A DNA stretch of 33,035 nucleotides from an uncultured Romboutsia sp. (lineage in GTDB: Bacteria; Bacillota; Clostridia; Peptostreptococcales; Peptostreptococcaceae). Positions within the stretch are counted from its first letter, which is position 1, and each line of letters starts with the position of its first letter. This document shows positions 6,493-14,276 of the stretch, piece after piece. The stretch covers positions 1 to 33,035 of the forward strand of contig CALFLM010000018.1 of NCBI GenBank assembly GCA_937880075.1, given 5' to 3'. Under the pieces are notes generated by a model, which was given only the letters and a program-made list of their open reading frames with translations, was not told the origin of the DNA and searched no databases. The translations under genes and the position numbers were made by a program.

Positions 6493-7094
6493 GATATCAT
6501 TTTATATAGATTATATTTTAATTTCCAAATAAATGAATTATCGAACAGATTTTGTAATTCATAAATTGGAAGATTTTCAACAATATAATTATTGTTTTTA
6601 TCTATATAAAAATAATATTTTTCTAAGATGTTGTCAATAAGGGAATGATTATTTTTTAAGTAGTTGTCTATTAATAACTTAGAAAAAATAAAATTAGATT
6701 TAGTTGTAAAAAAATTTGTCTTTCCACTTTGTCGACAACTCAAGAACAAACTGAATCTGTTTTGTTGAAGATGCCTCATGTAATCTTCTTGGTAATCACG
6801 AAGTATTACTGGTTGCAAACCTGTTGGGGTCATAAGATAGCATTTGGTAGCAAAGTATAATGGATCTTCCATACAATGCATATAGTCTTCTATCTCTTCT
6901 TGTGTACGCTTGAAGACCAGATCTGGCTTCAATAACTTAGTATTCTTACCAATAAAAGGGTTTGCTTTTAATGGCAAACCCTTCTTCATAGCATATACAG
7001 CTTTCTCAAGTACTGAACAGCTCCAGATGACTGCTTCTGCCTCTTTTCCTCCTTTATCCCTCTTTACCGGATCAAATTCAAATTCTTTAGCCAT
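6417..7094 (-). CDS. terminase large subunit, N-terminal piece with putative split-intein N fragment
   Basis: A 225-residue protein. Residues 1-125 are the N-terminal part of a T4 gp17-like terminase, with an adenine-binding-type region PVILRDYQEDYMRHL (95-109) and Walker A residues SCRQSGK (119-125). Homology with gp17 stops inside the P-loop: T4 continues TTVVAIF, and here the equivalent STTTAIF is the start of the C-extein at 4882. Residues 126-225 begin TNFFTTKSN and should hold the intein N fragment, but the usual Cys1 and a clear block A are not seen. The last 25 residues overlap the endonuclease gene out of frame. The start overlaps the upstream gene by 8 bases, so the genes are probably translationally coupled. 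Confidence 0.88.
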   Translation of the reverse strand: MAKEFEFDPVKRDKGGKEAEAVIWSCSVLEKAVYAMKKGLPLKANPFIGKNTKLLKPDLVFKRTQEEIEDYMHCMEDPLYFATKCYLMTPTGLQPVILRDYQEDYMRHLQQNRFSLFLSCRQSGKTNFFTTKSNFIFSKLLIDNYLKNNHSLIDNILEKYYFYIDKNNNYIVENLPIYELQNLFDNSFIWKLKYNLYKMISWQENQKKKVKNTLNIIKRIFHYGQ

Positions 7095-8031
7095 TTGGTG
7101 ATATTCCTAATTTTCCTGCAAGCTTGAACAACTGTTTTTGAACAGCTGTTTTAGCTTTTTGCTTTGTCTTATTTGTTGATGTTCCAAGATTATTAAATTG
7201 TTCTTTAGCTTTTTCTAATGTTGGATCGATAAGTTTTTTCTTCATTGTTGTAGCTGCAGCATAAGCAGAGTTATCTACAGCTTCATCATAATGCTTCTGA
7301 ATATCTTCCATTTTATCATCAGCATAATCAGACATATATGTTTTAGCACTATCAATAGCACTGCTTATTTGATTGTTTACCAAACCAGGGCATTGTATCA
7401 TTAAAACAGATATATCTTCACAATCTTTCTGAATAGATGATAATGTCTTATCTTTGAATTCATTAGCATCTTTAACAGCTTTCTTACACCAAGCTATTAC
7501 TTTCTTTGTTTTGTTTTCTTTTTCTTTTTCTGCTTCTTTTTGGGCATGCTCTTCTGCTGGGGTACCCATTATTTCTTTCAAACGTTGTTGAAGTTCTTCT
7601 TTACATTGTTCTGCTGCTATAGCATTAGCTTTCTTAGTAACTTGCGTAGGAAATGCAGCAATCATACCTGCTATCTTAGTACCCATTTTGGCAGTAAGTT
7701 GAACTCCATAAGTTGTAAGTTCTCCAACTGCTTGCTTAGCAACATCTGCTGTTTGAAAAGCCCCTTGTATAGCAGTTAACCCAGCACCAACTAAGCTACC
7801 AGCCATGCCACCTATCTGACTTCCAACTTTAGTTACTTCTTTAGTAGCAGTACTTTTTAGATCGGAGACCATAGCCATAGTCTTGTCTTGTACAGCATCT
7901 GCCAACTGTTTCAAATTACCAGCTTCTATATCAATACCAGTAGCAGCAATAACTGAAGTTGCTTGCCCTGTCAAGAAATTCTGTCCATAATCAATGCATT
8001 TTGCTTGCATCTGTCCTGGTATTGCACCCAT
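7087..8031 (-). CDS. unknown helical protein, probable virion component
   Basis: A 314-residue, almost wholly helical protein. Residues 1-140 are Ala/Gly/Thr-rich with small hydrophobic stretches (around GGMAGSLVGAGL). Residues 150-180 are a charged E/K-rich segment, and the rest is amphipathic with a basic C-terminus. No signal peptide. It lies between the gp5-like spike gene (3-nt gap) and the terminase N-terminal gene (8-base overlap), inside the portal-to-terminase operon, so a structural or assembly role is likely. I cannot assign a T4 counterpart; it is short for a tape measure. Confidence 0.85.
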   Translation of the reverse strand: MGAIPGQMQAKCIDYGQNFLTGQATSVIAATGIDIEAGNLKQLADAVQDKTMAMVSDLKSTATKEVTKVGSQIGGMAGSLVGAGLTAIQGAFQTADVAKQAVGELTTYGVQLTAKMGTKIAGMIAAFPTQVTKKANAIAAEQCKEELQQRLKEIMGTPAEEHAQKEAEKEKENKTKKVIAWCKKAVKDANEFKDKTLSSIQKDCEDISVLMIQCPGLVNNQISSAIDSAKTYMSDYADDKMEDIQKHYDEAVDNSAYAAATTMKKKLIDPTLEKAKEQFNNLGTSTNKTKQKAKTAVQKQLFKLAGKLGISPNG

Positions 8032-8034
8032 ATA

Positions 8035-8724
8035 TTATTCACTTACAAATGATGTTTTTGAATTCATTTCATCTATGGTATCCGATATAGCTTTAGAACA
8101 CTTCAATATAGAAGGACATAAACTTACTGTATAAGGATTTCCATTAGCAGCATTATTCAATTCATCTAATCCAGCTTTCAAATCTGACAATAATTTATAT
8201 AGTTTATTTCCTCTAACTATTGGGTCTTTACACTTGTCTGATAAACCAACAAACGCTTTTGATCCCCTTATAGATATTTCAGTACCATTAGATTTGCTTT
8301 CTATATCCCCAGCTTGATTTATCTGTGTTTGGGCATGTTCTCCTATTCTTGTTACAAATCCTTGATTTCCTGTGTAGAACATCTGAGCACCAACACTCTT
8401 ACCAGATCTTGACACTAATACATCATAATCAAAATCTTGTTGAGCAGCAGTAGTATTGATGTTTGTTTCCCACATTGTAATATAATAATATTCATATTCA
8501 TTTGTGGAATCATGCAATATCCATACTTTTTGTCCCTCTATGCATTTAGAGACACGTTGATATCCTGATCCACTAGTAAATGGAGCAATCCAAAACATAT
8601 CTTCTTCATGCATAGAGGCATTATTGAACCAACCAGGAACTACAGCTTTTATACGACCCATTTTCTTTGGATCATCAGCTGTAACTACAACTCCTGGTCT
8701 TATTTCACAATTACTAAGCTTCAT
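8035..8724 (-). CDS. baseplate central spike protein, gp5-like OB-fold
   Basis: A 229-residue protein. The N-terminal domain (about 1-85) matches the OB fold of T4 gp5 / phage spike proteins, with RPGVVVTADDPKKMGRIKAV at 8-27 (Arg, Gly, then DPxxxGRIKV). The middle (about 95-155) has strands and a short repetitive section ending in the GSKAFVGL region, and DPIVRGNKL (about 168-176) is typical of spike/VgrG-type proteins. The spike caps the tail tube and pierces the envelope. Unlike T4 gp5 there is no lysozyme domain and no long triple-stranded beta-helix. It overlaps the upstream gene by 11 bases. Confidence 0.85.
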   Translation of the reverse strand: MKLSNCEIRPGVVVTADDPKKMGRIKAVVPGWFNNASMHEEDMFWIAPFTSGSGYQRVSKCIEGQKVWILHDSTNEYEYYYITMWETNINTTAAQQDFDYDVLVSRSGKSVGAQMFYTGNQGFVTRIGEHAQTQINQAGDIESKSNGTEISIRGSKAFVGLSDKCKDPIVRGNKLYKLLSDLKAGLDELNNAANGNPYTVSLCPSILKCSKAISDTIDEMNSKTSFVSE

Positions 8725-9445
8725 CTGATAAATTATCTATATCATCTTTGGAGAATATGATAGTAAACTTACCTTTATCCATTTTCTTCTTATATCTGTC
8801 TTCTCCGTAGTTTTTGTCGCATCCAAGACATACTGCTTTAACAACATTCTTACCAACAACAAATAATGATGGGAAAAGAGTTACTATATCACCTTCATTA
8901 TCATATATGAACCAAGAATCTCCTTCATCAATCGCACTGTTGAATTCCTTTTCAAATTTGTCACATATATCTTTTACTTGATTTGTAATATCATCTGTTA
9001 TTCCAACTTTCTTAATGTATTCATTCTTTGCTATTTCAGCTTTCATGTGAGTTTTGAACATATCAATAATTTCTTTTGGGTCTTTATTAGACCAATTTTC
9101 TTTATTGAATACTTTATGGAAATCAGCATTTGATGATGCATAATCTATAGGGGTTATTTCAAACAAATCTTTTGTATTGCGAACTCCTCTTCTTCTTATC
9201 TGTCCATTATCTATAATCTTAGATAAAGCTTCTAAGTTAGATTTTTCAGCACCTGTTGTTGAAATTACATATAAAGACTTGTTAGTACCAAGTACTTTCT
9301 TTACAGATCTGTTCCATTTTGTGATTCTTGTCTTCTTCAAACCGATATTTGTGAATATTGGCGTCAAGTCATTCACTTCTTTTGCATTTCCCATAATATC
9401 CGACTTAGATATTGCTTCTGTAATAAATTCTACTAATGATTTCAT
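8714..9445 (-). CDS. probable internal head protein with capsid-targeting N-terminus
   Basis: A 243-residue protein directly downstream of the portal gene (13-nt gap). Its N-terminus MKSLVEFITEA matches the T4 capsid-targeting sequence (MKTYQEFIAEA) at M1, K2, E6, F7, I8, E10 and A11, and ends in the (I/L)xE cleavage pattern of the T4 prohead protease. The rest is of unknown fold; it is charged, with SWFIYDNEGDIVTLFPSL (about 175-192) and a CxxC-like VCLGCDK near 207. I infer that the first ten residues are removed during head maturation and the protein is packaged with the DNA. No enzymatic motif recognised. Confidence 0.82.
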   Translation of the reverse strand: MKSLVEFITEAISKSDIMGNAKEVNDLTPIFTNIGLKKTRITKWNRSVKKVLGTNKSLYVISTTGAEKSNLEALSKIIDNGQIRRRGVRNTKDLFEITPIDYASSNADFHKVFNKENWSNKDPKEIIDMFKTHMKAEIAKNEYIKKVGITDDITNQVKDICDKFEKEFNSAIDEGDSWFIYDNEGDIVTLFPSLFVVGKNVVKAVCLGCDKNYGEDRYKKKMDKGKFTIIFSKDDIDNLSDEA

Positions 9446-9458
9446 TTTTTATTTTATT

Positions 9459-11243
9459 TTACATTTCTCCAGATCCACCTTCAGCTGAATTGTCAGGTTG
9501 TACATCACCCATCATTTCTGAATCTCCTCCAGCATCTTCAGATCCATCATCTTCCATTCCTGTATCTTCTGAACTTGAATCCATTCCCAACATTTCTTCT
9601 TCACCATTCTCTTCTTCCTCAGATTCTGCATCACCATTTTCTTGCTTCTCTAACCATTTGCATTTTTGGTTGTATTCAAAATCAGCATCAGACATCTTCA
9701 GATATCTTTCAAGTAAGAATCTCATGGAGAAATAACTATCTTCATTTCCTTCAGCATCAGTTGTAGTGAATGTATCTTTAAGCATACCAATTGTTTCAAG
9801 ACGTTTGTTGGTAACTTCAAGATCCATCATCTCAGTAAATTGGTTGTAAGAATTATATCTGAATATGATAGCATCTAATACTCTCTTGTCATTCTTCATT
9901 TCTGGAATTGAGAGAGCAACTTGAATCTGAATAGGTTTGATGATTACCATAGAAAATACATTTCTAAGCCTATCAACAAATCTACCAAAGTTTATTTCAT
10001 CACGAAGGGTTTGAGTTGGATCAGTTCCAAACCAAGCAGCAGCATTTTCCTTGTCAAATCTGCTTTCTGGTATCTTAGACATCTTATATAGTTTAGAAAG
10101 ATAGTACTTAAGCTGTTCACTATCATTAAGGCTTGGACCTTGGTCAACAAGTGTCTCTATCTCCGGCTTACCATTTTCATTTTCAGGCATCCAATATTCT
10201 TTATTGAATGGAAGATTAGTTCTACCATTTACTTTAAGTTCACCGGTTTCTGTATTGAAGTCTATATCTTCTTTATATCTAGCCATAGCAGAATTCAGAG
10301 TCTGCATACCTTTTGCCCTGTTCATACCAGCTACAGGTATAGTGAACATTGTCTTGAAGCTAGCTTGAGTTACAGTCCAGATAAGTTGTGCTTGCTCAAT
10401 GATTCTGTATATGTTAAATGGTCGAATCAGACGTTCAAGATATGATTGCCTGTCTATTACTCCACTATCTTCATATTTGATATATATTACTTGGGAATCA
10501 AGCATGATACGTTCTTGTCCAATCACATCTTTAAACTGTACCCAATATTGTATGCCGTTATCAATAACACGAGTAATAGTAGCTGGATCTATAGGAATAA
10601 TACCAATGATTGTATGAGGGTTTTCTATGTTGTCATATACAATTTCATAAGCTATTACTCCATCTATCAACCATCTTTTGAACTGGTCCCAAGCTTTGTT
10701 TTTCCAATCGAGAAGCATATATATCTTATAGAAACTAGTATCTACACAGTTCTTTATTTCTTCTATATGATTCTCATTCAACTGTTGCAGTACACTTGGT
10801 TCAATATAAGGTTCTCCAATATAGACATCATTATCATCATAAACAATGCATTCATTAGCCATGATATCCAATATATCTTCGATTTCTGGATTCATAGCCA
10901 TCTTTCTCAGAACATCTCTCTTCTGTTCAAGAGTCTTTTCTCTGAATGGCTTGTCTTCTTCTGGCTTCTGCTTCCAGTTATCCATTATACCAGCATACAA
11001 GTTAGAAGTCATTACACCAATATCTTTTGGTTGCATCAACTTGTCAGCTGGTACTGCTTTCATGTTCTTTACAACATCAGAAGTCCAGTTCATACCATAA
11101 TGACTGAGCTTATACAGAATTTTTGCAAGATGACCAGGTTCCCTTACCTGCATCTGGTTTTGTTGTATAGGCATCATATCATTAGCTTGTTCATATATAG
11201 TCTTATTTCCTTCTAATACGTTACTTAAGTTACCAAATATCAT
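9459..11243 (-). CDS. portal protein, T4 gp20-like
   Basis: A 594-residue protein, close to the gp20 size plus an extension. It forms the dodecameric ring at the head vertex through which DNA is packaged and to which the terminase docks. Diagnostic gp20-like features are YKEDIDFNTETGEL (323-336), the PFNKEYWMPENENG segment (345-358), EIETLVDQGPSLNDSEQLKYY (361-381 region), the KLYKMSKIPESRF stretch (384-396) and the DEINFGRFVDRLR segment (around 413-425). The last 55 residues are an acidic, Ser/Gly/Met-rich tail not usual for gp20. First gene of the operon running to the terminase; a TATTTTTAAATA box lies 22 bases upstream of the start. Confidence 0.95.
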   Translation of the reverse strand: MIFGNLSNVLEGNKTIYEQANDMMPIQQNQMQVREPGHLAKILYKLSHYGMNWTSDVVKNMKAVPADKLMQPKDIGVMTSNLYAGIMDNWKQKPEEDKPFREKTLEQKRDVLRKMAMNPEIEDILDIMANECIVYDDNDVYIGEPYIEPSVLQQLNENHIEEIKNCVDTSFYKIYMLLDWKNKAWDQFKRWLIDGVIAYEIVYDNIENPHTIIGIIPIDPATITRVIDNGIQYWVQFKDVIGQERIMLDSQVIYIKYEDSGVIDRQSYLERLIRPFNIYRIIEQAQLIWTVTQASFKTMFTIPVAGMNRAKGMQTLNSAMARYKEDIDFNTETGELKVNGRTNLPFNKEYWMPENENGKPEIETLVDQGPSLNDSEQLKYYLSKLYKMSKIPESRFDKENAAAWFGTDPTQTLRDEINFGRFVDRLRNVFSMVIIKPIQIQVALSIPEMKNDKRVLDAIIFRYNSYNQFTEMMDLEVTNKRLETIGMLKDTFTTTDAEGNEDSYFSMRFLLERYLKMSDADFEYNQKCKWLEKQENGDAESEEEENGEEEMLGMDSSSEDTGMEDDGSEDAGGDSEMMGDVQPDNSAEGGSGEM

Positions 11244-11264
11244 GTATATTACACTGCTATTGCT

Positions 11265-11276
11265 TATTTAAAAATA
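11265..11276 (-). promoter_or_regulatory. candidate late promoter box TATTTTTAAATA
   Basis: On the minus strand TATTTTTAAATA lies 22 bases before the portal start. The same 12-mer occurs before the genes starting at 28326 and 14408. It resembles the T4 late -10 element TATAAATA only loosely. Promoter activity is inferred from position. Confidence 0.35.
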
Positions 11277-11338
11277 CAATTTTAATAATTAAATTCACTG
11301 TTTGTTTTTCTATTTTCTTATAAAAGAAAATTAATTAA

Positions 11339-12235
11339 ATGAGTGGAAATTTATTTCAACAGGGAAAATATAGGGCAACACCCATCAAATCAGAAGTAGC
11401 TCCATTATTGCAACAATTAGTAGTAAAAGAATTGTTGGATAATTATCCTGATATGGAATATTGCTGTATTGGATCCATAGGTAAAAAGAAAGATGGTGAA
11501 TACAATGGAGATATAGATATTGCTATAAAAACAGATACTATAGAAGAGTTGGAAGCAATGATAACCAAAGTATTCTCTTATACAGAAAGTGTTACAAGTA
11601 AATCTTATTTCATTGTATCTATATTGTATCCTTATAAAGACCCATTAGATGATGACAAGCTAAAGTTTGCAGCAGTTGACTTTATGATGATGAAAGACAA
11701 AGAATACACTGAATTCAGATATTACTGTCCTGATTATAGAAAAGATGAATCAAAATATAAAGTTGGTGTAAAAATCATGTGGGCAAATACTATATTGAAC
11801 CATACAAAAGAGAGATTGAATGGGGTGGATTTGTCAAAGAACCAAATGGGTTCATTCAGATTTGTTCCAACTGGATTATATCAGACAATATTTAATGTTG
11901 ATACATTTGAAGTAATATCAAACAAATTCATTACAACAAACGTTGATGAAATAGTAAATATGGTTTTTGATGATGGTGATAGAAGTCATTTCAACTCTGT
12001 AGAAACTTTATGGGAAGGAATTCATTCAGAACATTACAAATATCCAGAAGAAGTAAAAATTCTAGAAGCTAGATTGATGATAAATAGCTATAGAAAAGGA
12101 TGGAAAGAGATTATAGATTCAGGAGATTTCAAAATGAAATATTGGAATAAAGAAGATATTTACAAGATGATAGAACCTTATAAATTAGAAACAAACATAA
12201 ACAAATATTTAGATAAGCAAAATGGAATCCTATAG
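11339..12235 (+). CDS. nucleotidyltransferase-fold (Pol beta-like) protein
   Basis: A 298-residue protein with the minimal nucleotidyltransferase signature: GS at 45-46 in CIGSIGKK, then GDIDIAI with D58 and D60, and a third acidic residue in AAVDFMMM (D114). These residues would bind two metal ions and a nucleotide. The C-terminal half (about 150-298) is helical, which may be a substrate-binding domain. It is on the plus strand, divergent from the portal operon. The acceptor substrate (tRNA, protein or small molecule) cannot be told from sequence. The phage tRNAs here lack CCA, but a CCA-adding role is only one option. It ends inside a palindromic terminator. Confidence 0.82.
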   Translation: MSGNLFQQGKYRATPIKSEVAPLLQQLVVKELLDNYPDMEYCCIGSIGKKKDGEYNGDIDIAIKTDTIEELEAMITKVFSYTESVTSKSYFIVSILYPYKDPLDDDKLKFAAVDFMMMKDKEYTEFRYYCPDYRKDESKYKVGVKIMWANTILNHTKERLNGVDLSKNQMGSFRFVPTGLYQTIFNVDTFEVISNKFITTNVDEIVNMVFDDGDRSHFNSVETLWEGIHSEHYKYPEEVKILEARLMINSYRKGWKEIIDSGDFKMKYWNKEDIYKMIEPYKLETNINKYLDKQNGIL

Positions 12236-12245
12236 GATTCCATTT
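12220..12245. terminator. palindromic bidirectional terminator
   Basis: Perfect 13-bp palindrome centred on TATA (12220-12245) with T-rich ends on both strands. It includes the TAG stop of the plus-strand 11339 gene and lies just past the stop of the convergent 12252 gene. Confidence 0.8.
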
Positions 12246-12251
12246 TTGTAT

Positions 12252-12980
12252 TTAATCATAAGAAGAGACCTCTTTATCTTGCCAATCATCAGGTAAGTTT
12301 AAAATATCTGTCCACCCAAGCATTATATCAATAATACTACTACCAGGACCATCCCAATAAAGATCATCATCTGTATATTCACCATTCATTACATCATCCA
12401 TGAATTCATCACTATCATAGAATTTCTCACCACTATTTCTAGCATATTTTACTGCATCTTTAATATTGTCAAATGATTTAACTATATAGCTAGCATCAAA
12501 ATCTTCATAGTCAAAATAAGCAGAACCTAAAAGACCAAGCAAGTCTGATAATGTACCAATATGCAAACACTGATGATATTCATCTTTATAGATGTAGAAT
12601 TTTGCCTTAGGAACTTTGACATCTTCCCATCTTAGAAATTTAAATGCTCCATCATCGCTACCACTTGTAATTTGTTTTAATACAGGGAATTTGATTGTAT
12701 GTGTTTTAGATGCTGGATCTGCCTTGGCTAAAGCTTTGACAGCACTATTACTAGAAGTCATATCTTTAATAGTAGCAACTACTTTACCACAGTTCTTTGC
12801 ATCAGGACCTGGTTTCCAACCTTTAAGCTCCTTTTCAAGGGCTTTACCAGCAGCTACTGCAAATCTATTTGCTTGAGCATTTCTACCCTTTTCTTTTGCC
12901 GCTTTAGCAGCTCTTCCTAACAATTCAGAACTAAGTTCTAATATTAATGCTTCATTCAAATATTGTGTTAAGCTTTGCAT
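12252..12980 (-). CDS. probable internal head protein, paralog A
   Basis: A 242-residue protein closely related to its upstream neighbour (13001-13738) across its whole length. N-terminus MQSLTQYLNEA resembles the T4 capsid-targeting sequence, with LNE at 8-10 as a likely prohead-protease site. Residues 15-60 form a basic, Ala/Lys/Arg-rich helix (GRAAKAAKEKGRN near 22-34) that could contact DNA. The C-terminal half (from about 125) is acidic and aromatic, with DYEDFDASYIVKSFD strongly conserved between the pair. No known domain recognised. Packaging in the head is inferred from the N-terminus. Confidence 0.82.
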   Translation of the reverse strand: MQSLTQYLNEALILELSSELLGRAAKAAKEKGRNAQANRFAVAAGKALEKELKGWKPGPDAKNCGKVVATIKDMTSSNSAVKALAKADPASKTHTIKFPVLKQITSGSDDGAFKFLRWEDVKVPKAKFYIYKDEYHQCLHIGTLSDLLGLLGSAYFDYEDFDASYIVKSFDNIKDAVKYARNSGEKFYDSDEFMDDVMNGEYTDDDLYWDGPGSSIIDIMLGWTDILNLPDDWQDKEVSSYD

Positions 12981-13000
12981 AAATTCAATTTGTAATATGT

Positions 13001-13738
13001 TTATTCTTCAGAATTTGATTTTTCTATTTCCATCCAGTCATCAGGATGATTTACAACTTCAGTCCATTGATCCATTAATTTCATGATAATAGGAGCCGGA
13101 CCAACCCAATAGCAATCTTCATCTGTAATATCACCATTCATTACTCCATCCATGAATTTCTTACTATCTGAAAATTTCTTACCACTATCTAATGCATATT
13201 TTACAGCATCTTTAATATGGTCAAATGACTTTACTATATAGCTTGCATCAAAGTCCTCGTAATCAAAATACGCAGCGCCTATAAGACTAAGCAAATCAGA
13301 TATTGTGCCAATATGAAAATCTCCACAATATTCATCTTTATAGATGTAGAATTTTGCTTTAGGAATTTTTACATCTCTCCATTTTACAAATTCAGCATAA
13401 TCCCAAGGATTATCTTTATCATCACTAATATCTTTCATTACTGGGAATTTTATAGTACGCATTTCTGATGCTGGTGCAGCTTTTACGAATGATTTCATAG
13501 CACCATTATTAGCAGACATATCTTTTATAGTAGCTACCACTTTACCACAGTTCTTAGGATTAGGACCTGGTTTCCATCCTTTAAGTTCCTTTGCAAGAGC
13601 CTTACCAGCAGCTACTGCAAATCGGCTTGCTTGTGAATTTCTACCTTTCTCTTTAGCGGCCTTTGAAGCACGACCAAGCAATTCAGAACTAAGCTCCATA
13701 ATCAATGCTTCATTTAAATACTGACTTAAATTTTTCAT
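13001..13738 (-). CDS. probable internal head protein, paralog B
   Basis: A 245-residue paralog of the 12252-12980 protein. N-terminus MKNLSQYLNEA carries the same (L)xE pattern at residues 8-10. The first 80 residues are nearly the same as in the paralog (basic helix, then GWKPGP and NCGKVVATIKDM). The region 90-120 and the C-terminal 50 residues have diverged, as expected for duplicated proteins under different selection. It is the first gene of a two-gene minus-strand unit, with a 20-base gap before paralog A. Confidence 0.82.
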   Translation of the reverse strand: MKNLSQYLNEALIMELSSELLGRASKAAKEKGRNSQASRFAVAAGKALAKELKGWKPGPNPKNCGKVVATIKDMSANNGAMKSFVKAAPASEMRTIKFPVMKDISDDKDNPWDYAEFVKWRDVKIPKAKFYIYKDEYCGDFHIGTISDLLSLIGAAYFDYEDFDASYIVKSFDHIKDAVKYALDSGKKFSDSKKFMDGVMNGDITDEDCYWVGPAPIIMKLMDQWTEVVNHPDDWMEIEKSNSEE

Positions 13739-13789
13739 TATTTATTTTATTCAATTGAATTAATTAATAATAAGTTTTTTGAAATTTTT

Positions 13790-13797
13790 TATGTTTG
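13790..13797 (+). promoter_or_regulatory. possible Bacteroidota-type -7 box (TATGTTTG)
   Basis: TATGTTTG fits the Bacteroidota consensus TAnnTTTG and lies about 70 bases upstream of the 13866 gene. No clear -33 TTG at the right spacing is seen, so this is weak. Confidence 0.25.
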
Positions 13798-13865
13798 TTC
13801 TATATTAGATTCGTTCAAATAAAGAACAAATCATTCAAACAAGAAGTTTAATTTAAATATTTATA

Positions 13866-14252
13866 ATGATTATGAAGAAGTTTTTTGTTACTTTTATCTT
13901 TTGTGTAGTATCTGTTATGTCATTTGCTAACACTCCTACATATTTTATAAAGAACATTGATACAGAAAATATGCCTATCATGGATCTTGAATCTCAAGAA
14001 AATACAGAATATTGGGTATCAATGTTTAAATTTGTTCAGGATGCTCAGAAATCAAATGCAAATAAGATAGTAATCAAGTATGATGGAAAATGGAAGTATG
14101 TAATTCCATCTTCTGAAGCCCTCATTCAGTTAGATATCATTATTTCACATTTATGCTCTGGTAGTTCAGTTAATAATGGTACATTTGAAAAGGGAATGAA
14201 AGAAGCTTTTGAAATTGCAAAGAAGGATAAATTGATTATATGTGTACGATAG
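13866..14252 (+). CDS. small exported protein with signal peptide
   Basis: A 128-residue protein with a clear Sec-type signal peptide: KK at 4-5, a hydrophobic stretch to about residue 20, and a likely cleavage after SFA (residue 21). The mature part is about 107 residues with no recognised domain and two Cys near the C-terminus. The start could be Met1 or Met3. An exported phage protein among structural genes could act in the periplasm or at the cell surface, for example in superinfection exclusion or lysis timing, but nothing here fixes which. A GC-rich hairpin follows, after which the next gene begins. Confidence 0.75.
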   Translation: MIMKKFFVTFIFCVVSVMSFANTPTYFIKNIDTENMPIMDLESQENTEYWVSMFKFVQDAQKSNANKIVIKYDGKWKYVIPSSEALIQLDIIISHLCSGSSVNNGTFEKGMKEAFEIAKKDKLIICVR

Positions 14253-14276
14253 TCAATAAGTTCCCCTACAAAGCGC

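Noticed and set aside
3101..7094. Group I or II intron in the terminase gene
   Set aside because: The downstream piece starts with an intein-like domain ending in His-Asn/Ser in frame with the terminase, and no intron core was noticed; a protein intein explains the break better.
10446..11216. 256-residue plus-strand ORF opposite the portal gene
   Set aside because: Antisense to a well-supported portal; composition (Tyr/Ile/Phe/Ser-rich) is that of an antisense reading.
11339..14252. Recoding of TAG (genetic code 15, as in Lak phages)
   Set aside because: TAG ends the 11339 gene within a terminator palindrome and ends the 13866 gene just before a hairpin. Reading through adds no conserved sequence, and no suppressor tRNA is seen.
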